Below are positions 1 to 8,226 of a stretch of 21,197 bases of DNA, one piece after another (position 1 is the first letter of the stretch; every line of letters begins with the position of its first letter). The stretch covers positions 1 to 21,197 of the forward strand of contig JAYMTF010001810.1 of assembly GCA_036897485.1 (NCBI GenBank), given 5' to 3'. This DNA comes from Pelargonium nanum. Its lineage: Eukaryota > Streptophyta > Magnoliopsida > Geraniales > Geraniaceae. Below the pieces are notes generated by a model. The model worked only from the letters and a program-made list of their open reading frames with translations, ran no database searches and had not been told where the DNA came from. The position numbers and the translations under genes are program-made.

Positions 1-164
1 CAAGTATCAAGCGGCAATTGATATGTAATTTTATTTTATGTGTATCCGATAAAGTTATGCAGTTGATGTGATAATATGTGTATATATAATATTATTAATT
101 TTACAGAAACAAATAATAATTGTGTGTTTTTTCTTTCCCGTGCAACGCACGGGATCTAAACTAG
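1..164 (+). mobile_element. Helitron, 3' terminal part
   Basis: The end has the classic Helitron form. A perfect 7-bp stem (CCCGTGC at 137-143, GCACGGG at 147-153) with a 3-nt loop is followed after 7 nt by CTAG (161-164) and then T at 165. Helitrons end in a short hairpin and CTRR and insert 5' of T, so the element would end at 164 with the host T at 165. The 5' end (TC) lies left of the window, so size and autonomy are unknown. No Rep/helicase coding sequence is visible in these 164 bases. Confidence 0.7.
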
Positions 165-1955
165 TTTATAATAAGATATGATAAGTTAAAGATTCTATTA
201 ACAATTCAATTTTTATACATTTTACATGCCTAGGAGGAGGAAAAACTTGAAAAAATAATTATATATGTAAGTTGGATTTAGAATCATAAAATTAGCATGT
301 AATATGATGACAAGTGAATTACATTTGAGAAGTGTTAAGGATAATTATGTATGATGGATCAATTATAAATTGGAACAAAGAATCAGGAATTGAGTCGGTA
401 ATGGTCGGATAGTCACACTTGTGGGGAGCTCGATTCCACATGTTCCTTATCCTCTTGCATTAACCTTTCATTTATTGCTACGTGTTTGAGGATCTCACCA
501 TAGTCGTGAAAGGTACTCGTATTCCAAAGGAGACGCGTTCTTGTGTGTCCTTTACCTTTACACCACAAGAAGTGTTTCGTTACATGTTGCGTGTTTGGAG
601 AGATTGCCACTGTCTGATTGGTGTCCCGCATGTGTTTGTGGGCAAGGCAACGAGCCCAAAGTTTGTCTTGGGTCTACGGGTTGTTTTTTCTTCCATATTT
701 ACGTTCTACACCTAATCGCAAACATCCTTAATAGAGTGTTAGGTACAACTAATAAGTCGGGGGTTCTCGTCGTTTTTATCAAAATTAAAAAATGTACAAA
801 TTGATGACTTTTCGTCCTAAATTGGTTCACCTTCCCTAATATCCATGATATTTAAGTTTTACACCTAATTGTTGAGTGCTTCTTAGAACCTTATAGTGAG
901 GTATGCCCTATTGCTAATCTCACATACTCCAACTTATAACTCCAATTTGGATGCTTATTATTGAGGATCCCTAGTTTTGATGGCGTCACTATAGCATCAT
1001 CTCACTTTTTACATCTTCACGACATCATCGCTATCTCACTATGACATAGCCTGTCTGAAATAATAATGACGTCGGTATGAGTCACCATGACATTAATATT
1101 ACTTTAATATCACGCAACAACACATTGCTCCATCCACACGTTTTGTGACTATAAATACCATATACCCATTTGGTAAGGGACTCTTGTTTAGTTGTTTTAA
1201 TTCATTTCCTATGTTTTATTCTCTTTACATTATTTATATATTCTATCTTTGGTTGGCTGTAACAAACGGTTGGACTTCCACCAAAGTATATATACTTATT
1301 CTCTAGATTTGGTTGAAATTTATGGCACACACCATGAGTTTTGCTTAACATAATGTGTTCTTATATGTTGTGCAAGTTTTAGTCTATCATTCAAGAAGTG
1401 AAACCTAACCCACTGTTAATATCATCAAGCCCGATACAAGTCTCATGTCTCGCGTTGAGTTCATGATAAAACATACCACAATACTTGGTTGACCTCAAGT
1501 TAAAGGCACAAAAATCAATAGTAATTCTTTTTATGAGGTGAGCTACACAATATAAAGTAGATTTTTCTTAATACAAAATTACATCTCATCATCATTAAAT
1601 GAAGTTGCACCCACGTATCCACAGAAAAATATGTGTTTTGACCATTGAGTCCACACGAGATATATTGCGAGCTTAAGGGCCTTTAACTTAGCCCATTTGT
1701 GAGTGGTAAATTTCAAGGCCCAACTATTGAGGGCAATTGAACCTAAGTACTTAAGCCACAATCTAGGCAAATAAGCTAATTACACCTACTCATAATCCTC
1801 TATTCTTTTGGTGAGGTATTAACATCTACAATTTTATTTGAGCAAAAAAATTAAAATTTAATAAACTATCCTTATGTGATCAACTTTACTAATTTTCACT
1901 AGCTAATAATATTGGTCTCTTATTATGGATTTATAATTTTTTTTTTAAAAAGAGA
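165..1955. other. Gene-free stretch upstream of eS12, probable old repeats
   Basis: No convincing gene was seen. The part at about 400-720 is less AT-rich than its flanks and is open in several frames on both strands for 60 to 90 codons, which suggests an old coding or transposon fragment, but I recognise no domain. Short motifs such as 'acacctaat' recur at about 708 and 862, again like a decayed repeat. A 63-codon minus-strand frame at 1579-1770 has no recognisable content. Confidence 0.4.
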
Positions 1956-1962
1956 CATGTAT

Positions 1963-2086
1963 TGGGCCCAAACAAAATATCGGCCTTATTATCGGTTAGG
2001 CCCAAACAGAGGCAGAGCCATTGAGGCGACAGGGATAAAATAGTAAATTCAACACAAAATTAGGGTTTTAGGTTCAGCTTATAAAT
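1963..2086 (+). promoter_or_regulatory. eS12 core promoter: two site II elements, telo-box, TATA box
   Basis: Two TGGGCC-type site II elements are present: palindromic TGGGCCCA at 1963-1970 and TAGGCCCA at 1997-2004. They are followed by a perfect telo-box (TTAGGGTTT, the reverse of AAACCCTAA) at 2060-2068 and a TATA-like TATAAAT at 2080-2086. Site II plus telo-box is the known signature of plant ribosomal-protein and other growth-linked promoters (TCP and telo-box factors). Transcription probably starts around 2110, about 30 bp after the TATA box; that position is inferred. Confidence 0.8.
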
Positions 2087-2104
2087 CTTCTTTTCGCTAT
2101 CGTC

Positions 2105-2952
2105 AATCCCTCATTTGCTTCACAGACGTCTTCACTTTAGTTCTCTGCAGCCCAACCACGCCCATCAAGGTAACCATCTCCTCCTTCTATCTAAGCTTCT
2201 ACAGATTCGCGTCTATTTTCATGTCTTTGTCGTCGATCTGATGTAATTTACTGTGAACATCAAGTTTTTTGAATTTCATATCAGATGTGTTTGTGTTCAG
2301 TTTATGCGATTTTTTTTAGCAACACTAGATATGTTAATACAAGTTTCATTTTCTTCTTCGCTGTGTTTATTTGGATGAAAAATTGCTGGATTTGAGTAGC
2401 AACTGTAGTATTTGTGTCACTACATTCTTATCTGTATTTGAAGTAATAGTTCTTATTAACAGTGATTTGTAAGTTGTGCAATTAAGTTTGAGCAATTTTG
2501 TTTCTAGAAATTGGTGTTCTAGTGGCTTTGTTTGTTTGTATAAACACAGATAAATAACTCTTATTCTGAGTGGAATTATTGTACACTCTAAAAAAAACTA
2601 AAGTTTGGCTAAGTTTCATGTTTTTTGTAATTATAAATTGTAGTTTATTGTTTCCACTTGCTCTGTATCTGTATGGAGTACTTTGCTGACACTATTTGGT
2701 TTATGAATTGATTGTTGGTACTCTTAACTAATATGTAGAATTTTTGTTAGTGGCATAGTTTGTTTAACTGCATTATGTGCCTTTTGTAATTTAGCTTTGG
2801 ATATTATTGATGAAATTGGTCAATTGGAGCTGATTGCAATAACTAGTATAAGAAAGAATGCACAGGTTTTATTTATAATTATTGGATTTGATGGTTTCAT
2901 TCATTTTATTGTATGCAGTTCAGAGTAAGGTTTCCAACATTTGACAAGAAAG
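2105..2952 (+). other. RPS12: eS12 5' UTR with a 749-bp leader intron
   Basis: A pyrimidine-rich leader ends at 2169 (CATCAAG) before a GTAACC donor at 2170. The best acceptor is TATGCAG ending at 2918, with a second CAG ending at 2923 as an alternative. The remaining leader runs 2919-2952 into the ATG. The intron is T-rich with repeated TTTGTNNG-like pieces. Leader introns of this kind in plant housekeeping genes often boost expression (intron-mediated enhancement); that role is inferred here. Confidence 0.65.
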
Positions 2953-3920
2953 ATGTCTGGGTAAGTGAATCATTATGCTATTAATTTTTGAATACTCGTT
3001 TCTTTTATAATACCGCAAAATAACTAGTTGAGCTGATTGATGGATTATACTTTTGCTACGTTCCTCATGTGCACATTGAAGCATAAGACTGGTTAGTTAA
3101 TATTCTGTGATGAAATGTTAATTTATTTCATTTATTACATTACAGTGATGAGGCAGTAGTTGTACCAGCTGAGGTTCCCGCTCCAGCTTTGGGCGAGCCT
3201 ATGGATCTAATGACTGCTTTGCAGCTTGTGCTCAGAAAGTCATTGGCTCATGGTGGCCTCATTCGGGGCCTTCATGAAGGTGCCAAGGCCATTGAGAAGC
3301 ATGCTGCTCAGCTCTGTGTCCTTGCAGAGGACTGCGACCAGGCTGACTATGTTAAGCTGGTCAAGGCACTCTGCGCTGACCACAATGTAAACTTGATGAC
3401 AGTTCCAAGTGCAAAGTCCCTCGGCGAGTGGTCTGGTGTAAGTACTCTTGTTCATGTTCATGTTTTATATTGATACTACATCTTGTCGTTTGCCTTGTTT
3501 GTGGGTTGAGTTTATTACCTTTTTACCCTTATTCTGCAATGGAAGACCTTTATCCATTGTGGGCATTGTCATATTTTATTTACAATTCATCATTGATCTG
3601 TGAGTTTTTGGTTAAGACTGCTTGAGTCCATGTTTGTGTTTTCATATCGACAAACCCTTATTATCTATTAGCTGTTGATTTGGTCCATCTCTGTGCAGCT
3701 ATGCAAGATTGACTCTGAAGGCAAAGCCAGAAAGGTTGTTGGCTGCTCATGCGTCGTTGTCAAGGTTGAGATCTTTCTCATATTACTGCTTATCTATGAT
3801 AAATTTACTATTTTCTGGTCTAATGTTTGATTGCTAATTTCGTCCACTGTCTCTGGTTTGCAGGACTATGGCGAGGACACCGAGGGTCTTCACATTGTGC
3901 AGCAGCACGTTAAGGCTTAA
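2953..3920 (+). CDS. RPS12: 40S ribosomal protein eS12 (RPS12), complete
   Basis: Structural protein of the cytosolic small ribosomal subunit, of the L7Ae/L30e fold family. Coding exons are 2953-2960, 3146-3437, 3699-3764 and 3864-3920, and all introns are GT..AG. The sum is 423 nt, giving 140 residues, close to the usual plant length of about 140-145. The start MSG is split by an intron after eight coding bases. A short acidic and alanine/proline-rich lead (residues 2-20) precedes the conserved core. Recognisable blocks are [61 protein letters not shown] and a C-terminal HIVQQHVKA. The promoter has site II and telo-box motifs, as expected for a ribosomal gene, so high expression in dividing tissue is likely. 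All blocks are intact with no internal stop, in contrast to the decayed copy at 16220. Confidence 0.95.
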
Positions 3921-4842
3921 ACCGAGACACAATGAGACTTGTTTTTACAATGTAGGCTATTCTGTTTTCCCATGTTATGACCATATATATATGGGGGTTT
4001 TGACTCTTAGTTGTTACATTAATAGACATGGCTTGAATTGTTGAAGTTGAACCCGTTATCTTAAAAATGTTATGTTTGATGCCATTTTGTTTGTGCTGTC
4101 CTTAATCCTTATATTAGTGATATATTTTGTTATCTTTACACCTATCTCATTCATGGAAATTGAGTTTGTTTAGGGCTTTAACTAGCTTTCATGTCTTCTA
4201 AATCTTGTTTGTGTTTTGCTATTTTTTCTTAAATTTTATTTTGGCAGTTTGATCTTTGCAAGTTATACACTTGATTGATTGTGGTTCCTAAAAAGTTTAA
4301 AAAATTGTTCTCTTTTTATTTATTTATTGGTGTTTGTTTTTTTATCTTGGCTTTTCATTGATAAGAATTATATATTGTGAATAATTTCGTGTAAATGTTG
4401 TTTTCTTTTTTCCTTTTAATTAATTTTTATGAAATAAGTGTTATTATGTGAATAGCTAAAAAAGCATATTTATTTGTCATTGAATTGTTCTGCTTCTTAG
4501 TTTAGATTCATTTGAGTTTTTGTATTTTATTTTTCAATTAAGTTTTCTCATAGATCTAAATCTCAATTCAAGTTTATTAAAATTCATAAAGAATATCAGA
4601 TTTAAGGTGTTAAGTTTTTAAATTTAACTTTAATGTTGAGTAAGTTTTTTTAAAACAACATTATTTTTATATTTATCATTCACATGTAAGGTGTGATATG
4701 TCTAATTTGTATGGAATGATACAATTATACAAATAGAAAATGGACAATAATAATTAATTTATTCACTAGACAATGATTTTCTTTTTATATCTTTGTCTTT
4801 GTTCTCCATATATTTTTTTAAAAAATTAGCATTGTGTAAATT
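3921..4842. other. eS12 3' UTR and downstream AT-rich spacer
   Basis: The 3' UTR probably ends in the next 100 to 250 bases. I see no canonical AATAAA there, which is common in plants. The stretch up to about 4140, including TTGAAGTTGAACCC and the following bases, is clearly shared with 16959-17165 downstream of the eS12 relic, so it belongs to the duplicated block. From 4200 to 4842 I see only AT-rich spacer. Confidence 0.6.
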
Positions 4843-5070
4843 AATAGAGGTGTCAGCGATTGTCTTAGTTTAGTTTCAAATCTCGAGAATGTTTGTTTCT
4901 CCTTTGTGTATCGGTCTGCGAATGTAGTAGTTCATGAGTTAGCTAGGGTTGTTGGTTCTTTGTCTGATCGGTGTGTTTGGGTTGCCCCGGATAGTACCCG
5001 GTGATACTTCAAGATTTGATTGCTCATTTGAATTGATGAGAGTTATTTCCCTTCAAAAAAATAGAGGTGT
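4843..5070 (+). mobile_element. 5'-truncated LINE with target-site duplication
   Basis: An 11-bp direct repeat, AATAGAGGTGT, flanks the insert at 4843-4853 and 5060-5070. Between them a 48-codon open frame at 4858-5001, ended by TGA at 5002-5004, reads like the extreme C-terminal end of the RNase H-like domain of plant non-LTR retrotransposons. Visible hallmarks are FSFVYRSANVVVHELARVV and a following WVAPDS. A short 3' UTR and an A-run at 5055-5060 end the element. Only the last 200 bp or so were copied, as is normal for LINEs. There is no intact ORF, so it is dead. Confidence 0.8.
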
Positions 5071-5590
5071 TGTGTAATAAGTTTTTTGTTGAGTTAATTA
5101 GTTAGATTTTTCCTTTTATAGCCTAATACGACGTAACAAAATGAAGGGACTGATAAGATTGATTTAATAGAGAGTGAATAATTTTTGGGACAAAGGTTTT
5201 TATAAAAAGTTGACGAACAGTCAAGGTAGTACGGCATATGCATTTCGAGGTGTAATAAAATATGTTTACCGACACAAATTTACTTCTCATTAATTTTTTA
5301 TTCATAAAATTAAAACATTTAAATTATAATGGATGGAGTATTATTTTCTGAAGTCGGTTATATTAGAAAACGTTATGACTATTTTGTAGTGTGAAATCAA
5401 TTATTTGACCTTCTTTATAATAGAAAAACACATATGTATAGCAAAAATTAGTTCCACATTAATTTAGAAAAAATTTCAATTGTTTTTAACCAATTAGTCT
5501 ACTATTATCTCCAAAGTTTAACACATCCAACCACTAGAGTTAACCCTGGTTATTGTTTTTAGATTGTTTGTATCACATTATTTACTCGCT
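5071..5590. other. AT-rich spacer, no gene
   Basis: No coding sequence is recognised. A 60-codon minus-strand frame at 5123-5305 is low-complexity and not supported. The last part (about 5480-5590) resembles 17750-17830 in the second copy of the duplicated block (shared pieces such as CTACTATT and CCAAAGTTT). Confidence 0.4.
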
Positions 5591-5604
5591 CCGTCTAGTT
5601 AAAG

Positions 5605-5956
5605 CTAACTCTAGTTAGAGCTTCTAGATTTTTCCTTGCATTAATTATACTCGCTTCAATTACTTGAGGTGACTTTTGTTTCTGTTTTTTCTCATACTAC
5701 TCTAGGTAACCACAATTAGATCTTCTAGAATTTTCCTCGTACTAATATGACCCACTCCAAACACTCGAGCTAACCATAGTTAAAACTAACTAGACTCCGC
5801 TTAACCACTCAAACAAAACCCTAACTAGAGCTTCTAGATTGTTCTTCTTGTTCTATTTATAACTGTAGTATTGAGTGTTCGCTATCCCTAATCACTCTGC
5901 CGCCCTTCTTATCTCAACGATTCTAACATTTTTCAATCTCTTGTTGATTGGTGAGT
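5605..5956 (+). promoter_or_regulatory. Three tandem repeats with heat-shock-element-like motifs, TATA and leader-like end
   Basis: A unit of about 100 bp built around CTAGTTAGAGCTTCTAGATT occurs three times. Each contains a TTCnnGANnnTTC motif: 5622-5634 (TTC TA GAT TT TTC), 5723-5735 (TTC TA GAA TT TTC, a perfect three-pentamer heat-shock element) and 5832-5844 (TTC TA GAT TG TTC). The third unit is followed by a TATA-like CTATTTATAA (5853-5862), a pyrimidine-rich leader-like stretch and a GTGAGT donor-like site at 5951. The order looks like a heat-responsive promoter and 5' leader, but no coding sequence follows. It could be the promoter of a lost gene or a retrotransposon LTR. A diverged copy lies at 17831-18123. 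Confidence 0.5.
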
Positions 5957-6555
5957 TAAACTTGATTATTCAACATTATCTTGGTCGTTTCATTAAACTA
6001 TTGCTTTTATATCAAAGATCTTAATTTCATTTCATCTATACTTCGATTTTTATACTTATTTGGTGTGATATGTTATTGATCTCTTGTTTATGACGGTAAT
6101 CACTGCCTACAAAAAAATCATCAGTTCTGAATTTTAAGAATCGCGATTCCTATCGAATTAAGAGTTATATGCGTTTCAATTATGTCGAATAGTTTGCTCT
6201 TATAACTCTTTTATATTTAAAAAATCTCCATATATTTCTCACAACTTAGATTTTGATAGAAATTTACTTACTCCACTTTGCTCCTACCTATTTTCTTAAT
6301 CAGAGTGTATACTTTATTGTTTTATTATGTATATTTTATTTGAAAATTGCTATTAGCAAAAAAATAACTCAAACATTTTTGGGATTTATAATGTTAAGTA
6401 AGTTTAATTTCATAAAATATAATATATTTTATGTTGGTCAATAGTTTTCTTATTCTTCAAGTGAAAAATTTATTGCAAAAGTAATGCTGACGCAATTTTT
6501 ATTATTGTTGTAAAAGTGATGCTAACACACATTTTTATTTTCTACTAGTACGATA
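5957..6555. other. AT-rich spacer, no gene
   Basis: Very AT-rich sequence with no recognised gene. A 63-codon frame at 6253-6444 is low-complexity. The spacer separates the heat-shock-like repeats from the SINE-like element and has a counterpart of similar length at 18124-18602. Confidence 0.4.
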
Positions 6556-6559
6556 TCAG

Positions 6560-6760
6560 AAGTCAACTTGTATACACATGTTGTCTTGGACGGGTCGAAA
6601 AAATTACATCTTTACTCGACCTAAAGTTTTTGTAAGAAAAAAATATTTATGATTAACTCTTGCACTTGTGAGGATTGAAACCAACGACCTGATAATTACT
6701 CTACAAAATCCCAGTAGCTTCTCTCATGCTTGCGAATGAAGCCAAATACATATTTAAGGT
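6560..6760 (-). mobile_element. SINE-like element with tRNA-type B box (copy 1)
   Basis: On the minus strand GGTTTCAATCC (plus 6672-6682) differs at two positions from the RNA polymerase III B-box consensus GGTTCGANTCC. It sits about 35 bp downstream of a degenerate A-box-like AAGCTACTGGG. This is the layout of a tRNA-derived SINE head. The sequence from GTCAACTTGTATACAC (about 6562) to AAATACATATTTAAGG (about 6745-6760) is matched by 18608-18808, so both copies of the duplicated block carry it. No clear tail or target duplication was found, and it may instead be another repeat type. Confidence 0.35.
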
Positions 6761-7270
6761 ACACATCAACCCATATCTTGTTTAATTTAGATGTATGTTG
6801 TTTTATTTAATATTTGCAGTTCATTCGTATCTCATTTTAAAATTATAATTCGGAATGAATGCCAACATAACAATGTAATTATTAATGAATACTAATGAGA
6901 CACAATAGATAACACAATATTAATAATTATGATTGTGCATTATCGTTAAAGGAAAAAACATAAGCATGAAGACCACAGATGATCGTCATAACATATCCAA
7001 AGCTTAATGCAAATTCTTATATCTATGGTTGTTGCTCTGCGTGTTCATTTCTTAGTCTTTCGAGTTTCTAAACTATCAAAATGTTTGGTATGTAAAAAGA
7101 AAATGAAATAACAGATGAAAATTTCATATAAAGTTGTACATATGTCATTTTTATTTATGTGTTTAATTTAAAATGTAATATATTCTTATTTATACGTCTT
7201 TCGTACCAGAAAATATATTTGGTGGAACAGTGAGTTGAAAAGAAACTATGCTTTATACCAAGTCAAAATA
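6761..7270. other. AT-rich spacer, no gene
   Basis: No gene or known repeat is recognised. Pieces near 6840-6920 (ATGCCAACATAACAATG) still resemble the second copy near 18920 (ATGCTAATATAACAATG), after which the copies diverge. Confidence 0.4.
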
Positions 7271-7277
7271 AACAGAA

Positions 7278-7547
7278 ATGACACCATTTACCCGCTACAA
7301 ACATACTGTCATTTCTACGAACCAAAGATGCAGTCGGAACAAGAATACTATCAAAATCAGACACGACGTTACCGATGAACAACAAGACCATACCCAACTG
7401 GACCCAGTAGAACCGATGACCAATGACATGACCCAACTAGAGTTGTCACATGAGAGTCCTCGTGCCACCACCACTGTCGAACCTTGTGTGCTGTCACGAC
7501 AATTGCAAGAGTTCCAAAGAACGAACATCGTGTTAGAGTTTGAATGA
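7278..7547 (+). CDS. Orphan 89-codon open frame, doubtful
   Basis: The frame runs from ATG at 7278 to TGA at 7545-7547. It is less AT-rich than its surroundings, and the predicted product is hydrophilic and rich in Thr, Gln, Asp and Glu, unlike the low-complexity frames of the neighbouring spacer. It has no signal peptide, membrane segment or domain that I recognise. The corresponding place in the second copy of the duplicated block (about 18930-19100) lacks this segment. It could be a fragment of a transposon or of a lost gene; a functional gene is unlikely. Confidence 0.2.
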   Translation: MTPFTRYKHTVISTNQRCSRNKNTIKIRHDVTDEQQDHTQLDPVEPMTNDMTQLELSHESPRATTTVEPCVLSRQLQEFQRTNIVLEFE

Positions 7548-7559
7548 TGATATTTACAT

Positions 7560-7880
7560 TTTGAGACATATTACATTGTATTGAAAAAAAAAATGTTTTA
7601 ATATTCACATGATTAGTGCAAGACACACCTTGTAATCTCATATGTAATTAATTTTTATTATTCTTTATAAAAAATATATTAACACTACTTCCCAATTCCC
7701 ATCATTCTACCAAAAATCCAAATACAATGTATCAAAATGTAACTCCAAATAAATAAAATGATCAAGAAAAATGAAATTCCAAAATAGGTAGATAAGAAGA
7801 AAAAAAAAAAAAAACGCATGTTTCAATTTTTGGAGAAGGGCAAGGAGGTAATTCCACACCACAGTTCTCACTCAACTTTA
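7560..7880. other. Spacer before the PDS5-like promoter
   Basis: AT-rich sequence with nothing recognised apart from a long A-run at about 7800-7814. A plus-strand frame starting at 7818 runs into the promoter and leader of the PDS5-like gene and is not believed to be a gene. Confidence 0.4.
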
Positions 7881-7905
7881 CCACTGTTCACAGAACAGCG
7901 TGGAC

Positions 7906-8130
7906 GCGCCAATGGGAAGAAGCAGAGAACCATTTGCAGATTCAAAAACCCATTTTTCATGAAAAATTCACACATTTCCATAACCTTCCAATTCGAAACC
8001 GTCCTTTTGTGTGTATATTCATGCATGTGCTACACATTGCTTCATCAAACCCCCAATTTCAGATTAGCTGTTTCTCCGAGCCGTTTCCTAATTTCAGTCT
8101 CAAATTCTTGACCCATCTAGGGCTTTAAAA
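7906..8130 (+). promoter_or_regulatory. PDS5-like promoter: E2F-like site overlapping CCAAT, TATA-like box
   Basis: GCGCCAAT at 7906-7913 reads ATTGGCGC on the minus strand, which fits the plant E2F consensus WTTSSCSS and overlaps an inverted CCAAT box. A TATA-like TTTAAAA lies at 8124-8130, about 100 bp before the start codon. E2F control would suit a cohesion gene used around S phase, but this is inference from one motif. The downstream part (about 8070-8226) is duplicated at 19110-19270. Confidence 0.45.
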
Positions 8131-8226
8131 GGGCGTGGCTCTTCTGGGTTTCAGTGCAAATTAGCACAGTAGCTATCTAGGTTTGTGAGCTTAGTGTGGT
8201 GGAGAACTAAGATTAGCATAGAGAAA

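Noticed and set aside
413..804. Overlapping frames of 72 to 87 codons on both strands
   Set aside because: No domain, no start context and mutual overlap; probably a decayed repeat. The WCKGKGH stretch on the minus strand is not a CCHC zinc knuckle because the cysteine spacing is wrong.
1579..1770. 63-codon minus-strand frame
   Set aside because: No recognisable content and no supporting signals; chance frame.
3240..3461. Minus-strand frame opposite eS12 exon 3
   Set aside because: Shadow of the real gene. The same shadow appears opposite the relic at 16379-16606.
6672..6682. A functional tRNA gene
   Set aside because: Only a B-box-like motif and a weak A box; no cloverleaf can be folded by eye, and the same sequence is in both duplicated copies as a longer repeat.
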